From NCBI GenBank assembly GCA_964427535.1, contig CAYRVF010000040.1:1-37434 (forward strand): DNA of 37,434 bases. The letters run 5' to 3'. Under the pieces are notes generated by a model. The model saw only the letters and a program-made list of their open reading frames with translations, searched no databases and was not told the origin of the DNA. Source of the stretch: CAYRVF01 sp964427535 (GTDB lineage: Bacteria; Chloroflexota; Ktedonobacteria; Ktedonobacterales; JADMIN01). Position 1 is the stretch's first letter. Each line of letters opens with the position of its first letter. The translations under genes and the position numbers were made by a program. Shown here piece by piece: positions 6,620 through 14,153 of the stretch.

Positions 6620-7858
6620 CTACTCCGACGGCTTGGCAAGGATGAGCACGGCGTTGTGGCCGCCGAAGCCCATCGAGTTCGACATCGCCACGCGCACGTC
6701 GGCCTTGCGCGCCGTGTTGGGCACGTAGTCGAGGTCGCACTCGGGGTCGGGATGCTCATAGTTGATCGTCGGCGGGATCATCCCGTGCTCGATCGTGAGC
6801 GCCGCGAAGGCCAGCTCGGCCCCGCCCGCCGCACCGAACATGTGGCCCGTCATAGACTTCGTCGAGCTGATAGCCAGCTTCCGCGCATGCGCGCCGAACG
6901 CCGTCTTGATGGCCGAGGTCTCGTCGCGGTCGTTGTACTTCGTCGACGTGCCGTGAGCGTTGATGTAATCGACCGCCTCCGGCTCCATCCCGGCCTTCTT
7001 GAGCGCCTTGCGGATCGCGCGCACGAGCCCAGCGCCCTGCGGGGCGGGCTCGGTGATGTGGTGCGCGTCGGAGGTCGCCGCGTAGCCGACCACTTCGGCG
7101 TAGACGTGCGCGCCGCGAGCCCGCGCGTGGTCGAGGTCTTCGAGGACCACCACGCCCGCGCCCTCGCCCATCACGAAGCCGTCGCGCTCGGCGTCAAACG
7201 GACGGCTGGCGCCCTGCGGATCGTCATTGCGGCGCGAGAGGGCGTGCATAGACGCGAACGCGGCAAGGCTGATCGAGGTCACCGCCGCCTCGGTGCCTCC
7301 TGCGAGAATCGCCGTCGCATCACCGCGCTTGATGATCTCGTACGCCTCGCCGATGGCGTTGGCGCCCGTCGCACAGGCCGAAACTGTCGCGAAGTTGGGG
7401 CCGCGGGCGCCGAGTGCGATGGAGACCTGGCCCGAGGCCATATCCGAGACCATCATCGTGATGAAGAACGGGCTGATGCGGTCGGGTCCGCGGTCGAAGA
7501 GCACCTTGAACTGGTCGGTGAGGACCTGCATACCGCCCGCGCCGGAGCCGATGATCACGCCCACGTCGTTCGGCATCGAGGCGATATCGAGCTGTGCGTC
7601 GTCCACCGCCTGGCGCGACGCCGCCAGCGCGAGCTGGGTGAAGAGCTCCGCCCGCCGCGCCTCTTTACGGTCCATATACTGGAGCGGATCGAAGCCTTTG
7701 ACCTCCGCCGCGAAGCGCACGTCGTGCTGGCTCGCGTCGAAGCGCGTCACCGGCCCGGCGCCCGAGATACCCGCGCACAGCGCTTCCCAGGTCGTGGCAG
7801 TATCATTGCCAACCGGCGTCAATAGCCCGATGCCGGTGATTCCTACTCGTTTCGTCAT
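6620..7858 (-). CDS. fabF: Beta-ketoacyl-ACP synthase II
   Basis: A 412-residue thiolase-fold enzyme that condenses malonyl-ACP with acyl-ACP in fatty acid elongation in the cytoplasm. The Cys-His-His triad is complete: Cys162 in VSACATGANAIGEA, His302 in NAHGTSTKYND and His339 in TKSMTGHMFGAAGG, with the accompanying Lys334. Length and motif spacing match FabF. The ATG at 7858 begins MTKRVGITGIG, the usual family start; a TTG three codons upstream is less likely. The ribosome site is weak (GAGG about 11 nt upstream). No other fab gene lies in the window; the neighbouring phospholipase D gene points to lipid metabolism but is 160 bp away and may be separately expressed. Confidence 0.95.
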   Translation of the reverse strand: MTKRVGITGIGLLTPVGNDTATTWEALCAGISGAGPVTRFDASQHDVRFAAEVKGFDPLQYMDRKEARRAELFTQLALAASRQAVDDAQLDIASMPNDVGVIIGSGAGGMQVLTDQFKVLFDRGPDRISPFFITMMVSDMASGQVSIALGARGPNFATVSACATGANAIGEAYEIIKRGDATAILAGGTEAAVTSISLAAFASMHALSRRNDDPQGASRPFDAERDGFVMGEGAGVVVLEDLDHARARGAHVYAEVVGYAATSDAHHITEPAPQGAGLVRAIRKALKKAGMEPEAVDYINAHGTSTKYNDRDETSAIKTAFGAHARKLAISSTKSMTGHMFGAAGGAELAFAALTIEHGMIPPTINYEHPDPECDLDYVPNTARKADVRVAMSNSMGFGGHNAVLILAKPSE

Positions 7859-8017
7859 GCTCGCCAAACCTCGTCACGCTCTTCCGCGCCGTGCTCTACG
7901 ACGCCGCTCTCGGCCACGCGGCGACCCGCCAGGCAAGCGCAGCCCCTCCGCCGGGTCCGCTACATAGTACCGCATCGGAGCTGGTAGCGCATACCCCCCT
8001 GGACGAGGCGACCAGCA

Positions 8018-9919
8018 TTAGACGTAGCGATTGACGTGGAAGACATTCTGCTCGCCGCGCTGGACACGCAGCGCATCGAGGTATCCACAGTCGGGATGCA
8101 CCGGCAGACCAAACGCCGCGGCATCCTCATGCGCAATGTAGGGCAGCAGTTGTCCGTCGAGCGGCTCGCCTCGCTTCAAGTGGTCGAGATTGGCCTTCGC
8201 ACGGCGCCCCAGCACGTCCATGCCGTTGACAGGGTCATTCAGGGCTGCCTCGTCGGTCGGTCCCTGGTGCGACTCGACCAGGTCAGACCCACGCGATGAG
8301 AGTGCGCCTTGCATAATCAGCCCGAGCAGGCCGCGCGTTCGTTGTGGTAATGCCGCATCGTTCGATGGCAGACACGCCGGAGCGGGCCAGCCGGTATGGG
8401 CTTCGCGCAACAGCCCCAGATGCTCCGCCCAGAGCGCCGAGCGTAGCCCACCCGCAAAGTTGCTGTCGAGCACCGCGACGTTGATCTCGGCGTCGTGCGA
8501 CATGCCGCGGCTGTTGAGGTTGGCTGAGCCAATCGTCGCCCAACGGTCATCCACAATGCCGACCTTCGCATGCACGTAGATCGGACGATAGCGCATAGTC
8601 CCGTCCTCGCCCGGTCCCGAGGTGGCCAGCGTGAAGACCCGCAGCAGATCGTCGGGGAAGTGTGCCTGCTCGCGCAGCCACCGGATCGTCTGGTCGGTGT
8701 AGGCGCGTCCGGCGTTCGGATGATCGGGCAGCACGAGCGAGACCGGCACGCCGCGCTCCAGCGCTGCCGCCAGCTCGTCGAGCACCCGCCGCATCGCGCG
8801 ACTCTGCCAGCCGAGCCGCCACGCATCCGTGCCATGGAAGCCCTCCAGCCAGAGGTACTGGCTCTCTAGATGGATGAACCGTCGCGCCTGCCGAATCGCG
8901 GCCGCATACGCCTGAAAGATGCCGTCGATACCGTCCGGCGCGAAGCGGTAGGTCAGTGGCGGAATCGTCCGCACGACCTGCACACGCGCCGGTGGTCCGG
9001 GGATTTCCTCATCAGGGTTGTCGCCGCGCCGGACGAACTCCTCGTAGGCCACCGCCTCATGCTGCCCACGCCGGTCCTTCACGAGTGTGCGCAGTGAGAC
9101 ATTGCGCACCGGCGGCGTGACATCCCGATAGATGCGGCGCAAGCGGCGATGCTCAGTCTCCATCCAGCGCTGGTGGAGGTTGTGCGCGACGTCCCGCGCG
9201 GGCGGCCCGAGCACCAACAGATGCGCGTCATGCCACGGATGCGGCGCCAGGCCAATATCGGTGCTGCGCTGTGCCGGGTCATAGGGGTGCGCGGGCACAT
9301 CCCAGCGGTCGAAATCGCCGTTGTGCTCCACGGTTAGATCGACGCCGCCGACGAACGCGGTCTCGTCGTCGACGACGGCGCACTTCTGGTGCAACGCCTG
9401 GGCTACGTGCAGCGGCGAGCGGCTGCTCTTGTCCTGATGGACCTTGACGCCCAGCGGCTCCAGCAGACGCTGCTGCTCGCGCGGGCTGTTGATGATGTGC
9501 ATGAGGCCGAACGGATTGAAGGGACTCCACAGCAGCACGCGCACGTCCACGCCACGCCGGGCGGCGAAGCCGAGCACGTCCATCACCCGCAGCTGGCCCG
9601 CGCGCCACAGCGCGAGCGCGTCGTCGTCCAGACCAGCCGCGCGTAGGCGGTCGAGCAGCGTATTCTGCTCGGGTGAGCCGTCGGGGCCAGCGCGTTGATC
9701 GCGGTCCCGCACCATCAGCAGCCGCGCATGCAGATCCCAATCGGCGAGCCAGATGCGCCGCTTCGCCGTGAGAAAGCTGATCGCCATCCCCAGCATCGCC
9801 GCGCGCCCGTCGATCAGCGGCACGACGGCGTGGGCCACGCGCACGGGGGCATCGCCACGTGCCCACCAGAGCGCGGTAAACTCCTCATCTGTAGTCGGTC
9901 TTACCTGGAGCTGTGCCAT
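8018..9919 (-). CDS. Phospholipase D-family protein with two HKD motifs
   Basis: A 633-residue member of the PLD superfamily, which includes phospholipase D and cardiolipin synthase. Two HxKx4D motifs are intact: His177/Lys179/Asp184, followed by GGVDLT, and His450/Lys452/Asp457, followed by GSANLNSRG. The two half-domains would form one active site for phosphatidyl transfer or hydrolysis. No signal peptide or clear membrane helix is visible, unlike classical cardiolipin synthases, so a soluble or secreted-by-other-route phospholipase D is more likely. The ATG at 9919 has GGGGAG with an 8-nt spacing. An inverted repeat lies in its upstream region. Substrate is not known. Confidence 0.88.
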   Translation of the reverse strand: MAQLQVRPTTDEEFTALWWARGDAPVRVAHAVVPLIDGRAAMLGMAISFLTAKRRIWLADWDLHARLLMVRDRDQRAGPDGSPEQNTLLDRLRAAGLDDDALALWRAGQLRVMDVLGFAARRGVDVRVLLWSPFNPFGLMHIINSPREQQRLLEPLGVKVHQDKSSRSPLHVAQALHQKCAVVDDETAFVGGVDLTVEHNGDFDRWDVPAHPYDPAQRSTDIGLAPHPWHDAHLLVLGPPARDVAHNLHQRWMETEHRRLRRIYRDVTPPVRNVSLRTLVKDRRGQHEAVAYEEFVRRGDNPDEEIPGPPARVQVVRTIPPLTYRFAPDGIDGIFQAYAAAIRQARRFIHLESQYLWLEGFHGTDAWRLGWQSRAMRRVLDELAAALERGVPVSLVLPDHPNAGRAYTDQTIRWLREQAHFPDDLLRVFTLATSGPGEDGTMRYRPIYVHAKVGIVDDRWATIGSANLNSRGMSHDAEINVAVLDSNFAGGLRSALWAEHLGLLREAHTGWPAPACLPSNDAALPQRTRGLLGLIMQGALSSRGSDLVESHQGPTDEAALNDPVNGMDVLGRRAKANLDHLKRGEPLDGQLLPYIAHEDAAAFGLPVHPDCGYLDALRVQRGEQNVFHVNRYV

Positions 9920-9930
9920 AGCTACTTCTC

Positions 9931-9969
9931 CCCTATGTCACACGTTGTCATCCGGTGATCGTCATAGGG
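9931..9969. promoter_or_regulatory. Inverted repeat upstream of the phospholipase D gene
   Basis: CCCTATG (9931-9937) and CATAGGG (9963-9969) form a 7-bp inverted repeat flanking 25 bp, just upstream of the ribosome site of the phospholipase D gene. It could be a regulator site or a leader hairpin. It is in the 112-bp gap before the nitroreductase stop codon. Confidence 0.3.
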
Positions 9970-10031
9970 TATTAGCAGCCTGCGTGCCCGATGTCTGCAC
10001 GAGGCGGGGAAGGCATGCGCGAAGGGAATCG

Positions 10032-10622
10032 CTACCAGCGCTCGTAGTGCGCGTAGTCTGGCTCCGGCTTGCGCCCGCGCTTGAGCGACGGCGAGGGAAC
10101 GTCCGGCGCGCGATGGCCGATCGGGATGACGCCCACCGGCGTGACCTCGGCGGGGATGCCGAGGAGTGACCGCAGTGCGTCGAGATCGTGTACGCCCGCA
10201 TAGGCAGCAGCCAGCCCTTCGTCGACCGCCGCCAACAGCACGATCTGCACGGAGCAGCCGATATCCATAAACCAGAACGGCACCGGCCAGACGATCTCGC
10301 TGCCGTCCTCACGCACCTTATCGGCCTCCTGATAGCGGCGGTGGTACGCGGCCTCGCTGGTACAGGGGATGAGGAGCACCGGCGCGCCCGAGACGAACGG
10401 GTGGAACCCGCTGGCGACGTATTCGGCCTCGTCGCACAACTCCGCGATGGCAGCCTTCGTCGCCGGATCGGTCACCACGACGTACGACTGCCCCTGGGTG
10501 AATCCGGCGCTCGGCGCGTGACGGGCGAGATCGAGGATGCGCTCGATCGCCTCGGGCGCGACCGGCTCGTCGGAGAAGTGGCGCACCATGCGGCGCTTGC
10601 GTACGGCGTCTGCGAACTCCAT
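10032..10622 (-). CDS. Nitroreductase family protein (FMN-dependent)
   Basis: A 196-residue nitroreductase-fold flavoprotein. The N terminus (RKRRMVRHFSDEPV) is the typical FMN-phosphate-binding segment, followed by ARHAPSAGFTQGQSYVVV, another FMN-contact region, and a C-terminal VGVIPIGHRAPD. Members reduce nitro compounds, quinones or enones with NAD(P)H as obligate dimers. The substrate is unknown, and a variant group with RRMVR starts often uses unusual substrates. The ATG at 10622 has GGAGG 6 nt upstream. It is preceded by an unusually long, hairpin-rich leader and a promoter with an internal palindrome (see 10755-10983), so its expression is probably regulated. Confidence 0.87.
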   Translation of the reverse strand: MEFADAVRKRRMVRHFSDEPVAPEAIERILDLARHAPSAGFTQGQSYVVVTDPATKAAIAELCDEAEYVASGFHPFVSGAPVLLIPCTSEAAYHRRYQEADKVREDGSEIVWPVPFWFMDIGCSVQIVLLAAVDEGLAAAYAGVHDLDALRSLLGIPAEVTPVGVIPIGHRAPDVPSPSLKRGRKPEPDYAHYERW

Positions 10623-10737
10623 ACATATCCTCCAGGGGAGTCAGAATGAAAGGTGAGCGGCCAGCGCAGGCCAACCATCGTCTTGCCGCGCCATCGTTGA
10701 ATCAGGCCAGATGGCCAGGTGCGCGACGTGCAGCACG

Positions 10738-10746
10738 AGTATACCA
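10738..10746 (-). promoter_or_regulatory. Possible proximal -10 for the nitroreductase
   Basis: On the minus strand the sequence reads TGGTATACT, an extended -10 with no good -35. It would start transcription near 10731, downstream of the hairpin cluster, giving a leader of about 110 nt. Confidence 0.4.
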
Positions 10747-10754
10747 TTCGCTCT

Positions 10755-10948
10755 GCGACCTCCAGGGTCGCGGACGCCGGAGGCCCGCGAGAGGGCACGA
10801 TACCTCCGGCCCGACGCGGATAGAGGGTATCCGCGCCGCCCCACGTGCGGGGCTGCACGCAGGCGCCAGGTCATCGCGAGCGGGTCCGAATACCCGAGTG
10901 GTTCCCCGGCCACCGGGCACCGGAGGGTGCTGACCGTCCCGCCGCATA
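10755..10948 (-). ncRNA. Hairpin-rich 5' leader upstream of the nitroreductase, possibly riboswitch-like
   Basis: Downstream of the strong promoter at 10955-10983 lie several hairpins in tandem: CGGGT/ACCCG (10881-10896), GCCCC/GGGGC (10838-10853), an 8-bp stem CGCGGATA/TATCCGCG with 5-nt loop (10815-10835), an 8-bp stem GCCGGAGG/CCTCCGGC (10776-10810) and GCGACC/GGTCGC with 5-nt loop (10755-10771). On the minus strand the order is a GGGGAACCAC block, a GGGTATTCGG block, then GGATACCCTCTATCC. This is reminiscent of the ydaO/yuaA (c-di-AMP) riboswitch core, but the expected 3' segment CCGACAGCTAAC is absent. The class is therefore not assigned. Only the structure and its position are firm. Confidence 0.4.
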
Positions 10949-10954
10949 GCGGCA

Positions 10955-10983
10955 ATAGTAGAACATTAGTTCTAAGCTGTCAA
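10955..10983 (-). promoter_or_regulatory. Strong promoter with palindromic operator in the spacer
   Basis: On the minus strand TTGACA (10978-10983) and TACTAT (10955-10960) are 17 bp apart, the best sigma-70-like promoter in the window. The perfect palindrome TAGAACATTAGTTCTA (10959-10974) occupies the spacer, a classic repressor position. Its GAAC-N4-GTTC core is the same as the half-site arrangement of Gram-positive-type LexA (SOS) boxes, so LexA-like control is a reasonable but unproven idea. Transcription would start near 10948 and run through the hairpin cluster to the nitroreductase. Confidence 0.7.
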
Positions 10984-11130
10984 GAGGCAAATGCCTCGTA
11001 GCGAGACATTCGGCCACCTGCATGCCAGAGAGCGGCGCTGACCGTCTGTTGTCTCGTCGAGAGGGTGGAAAGCTTGCCATCCTCGACTCACAGTGATGGC
11101 GACGCAAGGCGGATTCACCCGTGTCGCGCA

Positions 11131-11139
11131 TGGTATAGT
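11131..11139 (+). promoter_or_regulatory. Extended -10 promoter for the short-chain dehydrogenase
   Basis: TGGTATAGT, a TG-extended -10 (TATAGT at 11134-11139), with no good -35. Transcription would start near 11146, giving a leader of about 73 nt. Confidence 0.45.
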
Positions 11140-11218
11140 CCGCAAGGGATGCTCGCTCACCGCTGCCTGAGAGGGAACATCCGCGTGGACACAATTCAGC
11201 CTGGAAGAGAGGACTTCT

Positions 11219-12007
11219 ATGAGCACATCAGACGCCGTCAGCGCGGCGGAGCGAGAGCCCATGACCGACCTGCGCGGGTCGGTCGCCATCGTCACTGGCG
11301 CGAGCAGCGGCATCGGCAAGGCCACCGCCGACGCGCTGGTGCGGCGTGGTGTGCATGTCGCGCTGGCGGCACGGCGGCACGACCGGCTGCGGGCATTCGT
11401 CGAGGAGCACGCCGGCGAGGGCTTCGGCGAGTTGCTGGCGATTGAATGCGACGTGAGCCAACCGCGGGATGTCGAGCGGATGGTGCGGCAGACGCTGGAG
11501 CGCTGGAACAGGCTCGACATTCTGGTGGCGAACGCCGGTTCCGGCTATCGTAAGCCGATCGTCGAGAGCGACATCGAGCGCTGGAGGACGATGATCGACA
11601 CCAACGTCTACGGCCTGCTGCTGACGTTGAAGTACGGCGTCCCTCCGCTGCTGGAGCGCAAGCGCGGGCACGTGATCGTCATGTCGTCGATCGCGGGGCG
11701 CGTCGTGACGGCGGGCGGCGGCGCGTACTGCGGCACCAAGTTCGCGGCAACGGCCATCGCCGACGCGCTACGCATGGAGACGGCCAAGCAGGGCGTGCGG
11801 GTGACGACCATCGAGCCCGGCGTCGTGATCTCAGAGTTCCAGGCGGTCGCGGACTACACGCCCGACATCGTGGAGAACATGATCAAAGACTCGACGCCGC
11901 TCGTGCCCCAGGACATCGCCCGAGCGATCGTCTTCGCGCTCGAACAGCCCGCGCACTTCGCCGTGCACGAGATGGTCGTGCGCCCCACCGGCCAGGTCTA
12001 TCCGTGA
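11219..12007 (+). CDS. Short-chain dehydrogenase/reductase (classical SDR)
   Basis: A 262-residue NAD(P)-dependent oxidoreductase with a complete classical SDR signature: cofactor motif TGASSGIG (residues 26-33), CDV at about 77-79, NAG (105-107), catalytic Ser (156/157), Tyr170 and Lys174 in YCGTK. The PG motif follows (EPGVV). An Arg pair after the second beta strand (AARRHDR) suggests NADP preference. The substrate cannot be told from sequence. The ATG at 11219 has GAGAGGA 5 nt upstream; an internal ATG at 11261 would remove a poorly conserved N-terminal tail and is an alternative start. It stands alone between the nitroreductase leader and the convergent sigma factor gene. Confidence 0.92.
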   Translation: MSTSDAVSAAEREPMTDLRGSVAIVTGASSGIGKATADALVRRGVHVALAARRHDRLRAFVEEHAGEGFGELLAIECDVSQPRDVERMVRQTLERWNRLDILVANAGSGYRKPIVESDIERWRTMIDTNVYGLLLTLKYGVPPLLERKRGHVIVMSSIAGRVVTAGGGAYCGTKFAATAIADALRMETAKQGVRVTTIEPGVVISEFQAVADYTPDIVENMIKDSTPLVPQDIARAIVFALEQPAHFAVHEMVVRPTGQVYP

Positions 12008-12111
12008 GCCCGTCACAGGAAGCCTCGCTCCCAGTGACCCGCTGACACAGTCGGAAGCGTCGGAGCCGTCGCTCGCCCGGAATCGTCACACCTAGGCCAG
12101 CAATCGCCGGC

Positions 12112-13041
12112 TCAAGGCGTCGTGTCGTCGGGCTTGTCGGACTGCTCTCCCTCGACGTCGGCGAGGACGGCCGCCGCGACCCGGCGAACACGTTCGCGGT
12201 CGGCGATCGCGTCGATCTCGACGATCTTGCCCGCGGCGACGGTGAATCCCATGACGGTGGTAGGCCGACCACCCAGCGTAATGACTACTCCGGCCGCCCC
12301 GTTCACCAGCACAGGATGCAGGAGTGAGCCGGGGTGCGCGAACATGAGCGCCTGCCTGGCAACAGCATCGGCACCTCGGACCACTCTGGAGGCAGCCGCG
12401 CGCCTGGTGCCAAAGTCGCCTCGCAACACCACATCGGGATCGAGAACGGCGACGAGCGCATCGAAATCGCCTCCACGCGCCGCCCGGAAGAAGGCGTCGA
12501 CCACGCCCCGTTGACGCGCGAGATCGACGTCCGGATCCGGGAGGTCCGCACCCTTCATGCGGCGGCGTGCCCGGCTGGCAAGTTGCCGCGCCGCCGCGGG
12601 TGATCGACCAACCAGGGGTGCGATCTCCTCGAATGGCACCGCGAACATGTCATGGAGGATGAACACCAACCGCTCGGCCGGGGCTAGAGTATCCAGCACG
12701 ATGAGGAGCGCCAGGCCAACCGAGTCAGCCAGCACGGCCTCGTCCTCCGGTTGGAGTTCCCCATCTGGGCTGATGACGGGGTCGGGGACATGCACCTCCA
12801 AAGACTCCTCATGTCGAGCGGTACGCGTGCGCAGCATGTTCAGGCAGACGCGGGCGACGATCGTCGTGAGCCATCCTCCGAGGTTCTCGATATCGCCCGC
12901 CCCTGCCCGGCTGAGACGCAGCCAGGTGTCCTGTACGGCATCGTCGGCTTCGGTGATCGAGCCCAACATCCGGTATGCTACGGCCCGCAGACGCGCCCGA
13001 TGCTCCTCAAAGCGCTCCGCCAGCCACGCATTCTCATCCAT
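12112..13041 (-). CDS. ECF sigma factor with C-terminal SnoaL-like domain (SigJ/ECF41 type)
   Basis: A 309-residue sigma factor. Region 2 (YRMLGSITEADDAVQDTWLRL, residues about 23-43) and region 4 (APAERLVFILHDMF through VGRSPAAARQLASRARRRM, about 138-184) are followed by a SnoaL/NTF2-like domain (about 190-295). That architecture defines the SigJ/ECF41 group, where the fused domain replaces an anti-sigma factor and tunes activity. The linker HVPDP aligns with the WLPEP motif of SigJ, but the DGGGK motif is not obvious (GDFGTRR). ECF41 genes typically sit beside carboxymuconolactone decarboxylase, oxidoreductase or epimerase genes; here an NmrA-like epimerase-family gene is divergent. AAAGGA lies 8 nt before the ATG at 13041. 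The 3' end converges on the SDR gene. Confidence 0.9.
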   Translation of the reverse strand: MDENAWLAERFEEHRARLRAVAYRMLGSITEADDAVQDTWLRLSRAGAGDIENLGGWLTTIVARVCLNMLRTRTARHEESLEVHVPDPVISPDGELQPEDEAVLADSVGLALLIVLDTLAPAERLVFILHDMFAVPFEEIAPLVGRSPAAARQLASRARRRMKGADLPDPDVDLARQRGVVDAFFRAARGGDFDALVAVLDPDVVLRGDFGTRRAAASRVVRGADAVARQALMFAHPGSLLHPVLVNGAAGVVITLGGRPTTVMGFTVAAGKIVEIDAIADRERVRRVAAAVLADVEGEQSDKPDDTTP

Positions 13042-13042
13042 C

Positions 13043-13069
13043 TGTCACATCCTTTCGCCGCCGCGTGTC
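13043..13069 (+). promoter_or_regulatory. Possible ECF41-type promoter facing the NmrA-like gene
   Basis: TGTCACA (13043-13049), 16 bp, then TGTC (13066-13069), compared with the published ECF41 consensus TGTCACA-N16-CGTC. It faces the plus strand and would give a leader of about 200 nt to the gene at 13275. The -35 overlaps the sigma gene's ribosome site region, which may be coincidence. Confidence 0.35.
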
Positions 13070-13096
13070 ATGCATTGCGGGGGTGTCATGAGAACT

Positions 13097-13123
13097 GACC
13101 CACACAACACGTTCGATGTGACA
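13097..13123 (-). promoter_or_regulatory. ECF41-type autoregulatory promoter of the sigma factor gene
   Basis: On the minus strand TGTCACA (13117-13123), exactly 16 bp, then GGTC (13097-13100). The known ECF41 target consensus is TGTCACA-N16-CGTC, so only one base differs. It lies about 56 bp upstream of the sigma factor ATG, which is well placed for autoregulation. Confidence 0.6.
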
Positions 13124-13274
13124 CGGAGACACGGACGACAGCTCGAAGTCCTCATGGACACCATGCTCACACCATGAGTCCCGCCTCAATGATGACGGGC
13201 GACGATCACCACCCGGGGACGGACTGAGGACGACCAGGCATATCATTGCGACACCACAAGAAGGAGAATCAGAG

Positions 13275-14120
13275 ATGACGGACATCACGCTGGTCACAGG
13301 CGGCACTGGCACGCTCGGGCGCCTCGTCGTCCCGCGATTACGGGATGCCGGCCGCACGGTGCGCGTGCTCAGCAGGCATAGCCGAGATGCCGGGGAAGGG
13401 ATCGAGTTCGTGACCGGCAATCTCGATACGGGCGAGGGAATCGACGCCGCGGTGGCGGGGGCTGAGATCATCGTACATTGTGCGGGCAGCAACGCGGGCG
13501 ACGACAAGAAGACATTGAACCTGGTCCGCGCCGCGTCGCGAGCCGGGGTGCGGCACCTGGTCTACATCTCGGTCGTCGGCGCCGACCGGGTCCCCGTCGA
13601 AAGCTCCTTAGACCGCGCCATGTTCGGCTACTTCGCGTCCAAGCTGGCTGCTGAGCGCGTGGTAGCCGAGTCCGGCTTGCCCTGGACTACGCTGCGCGCC
13701 ACTCAGTTTTATGACTTGATCCTGCTGGTGGCGCGACAGATGGCCAGGCTGCCGGTGATGCCGCTCCCCGCCGGTACCCGATTCCAGCCGGTCGATGCTA
13801 GCGAAGTAGCAGCCCGTCTCGTCGAACTGGCGCTCAGCACGCCACATGGGCTCGTGCCCGACATCGCGGGGCCGAAGGTGTATACCACGGCCGAGCTGCT
13901 CCGCGCATACCTGCGGGCGAGCCACCGGCACCGGCTGATTATGCCGGTCTGGCTGCCAGGCAAGGCCGCACGCGCGATTCGGCACGGCGCGAACCTATCT
14001 CCGGCGCGAGCGGTCGGGCGACGGACCTGGGAGGAGTTCCTGGCTGAACGGGTGGATGCGCCAGTCACCAGCGGGTCGACGTTGCCCCAGGCGCAACCGT
14101 CGCGGGCTGCGAGGTCGTAG
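13275..14120 (+). CDS. NAD(P)-binding protein, NmrA-like / atypical SDR
   Basis: A 281-residue atypical SDR with an N-terminal Rossmann motif VTGGTGTLGR (residues 7-16) and a downstream FVTGNLDTGEGIDAAVAGAEIIVHCAG segment typical of NmrA-like and SDR-a5 NAD(P)-binding proteins. The classical YxxxK pair is weak (FGYFASKLAAE). Such proteins act as sensors or as reductases/epimerases on unknown substrates. The ATG at 13275 has AAGGAG with 8-nt spacing. It is divergent from the SigJ/ECF41-type sigma factor, and genes of this kind are the usual ECF41 target, so it is the likely regulon member. Its 3' end converges on the PH-PASTA gene, 33 bp away. Confidence 0.85.
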   Translation: MTDITLVTGGTGTLGRLVVPRLRDAGRTVRVLSRHSRDAGEGIEFVTGNLDTGEGIDAAVAGAEIIVHCAGSNAGDDKKTLNLVRAASRAGVRHLVYISVVGADRVPVESSLDRAMFGYFASKLAAERVVAESGLPWTTLRATQFYDLILLVARQMARLPVMPLPAGTRFQPVDASEVAARLVELALSTPHGLVPDIAGPKVYTTAELLRAYLRASHRHRLIMPVWLPGKAARAIRHGANLSPARAVGRRTWEEFLAERVDAPVTSGSTLPQAQPSRAARS

Positions 14121-14153
14121 TCATCGTCACCTGTCGCGTGGGCACCGCGGCGT

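Noticed and set aside
6575..7825. A 416-residue plus-strand reading frame opposite fabF
   Set aside because: It is a high-GC antisense shadow of a fully conserved gene.
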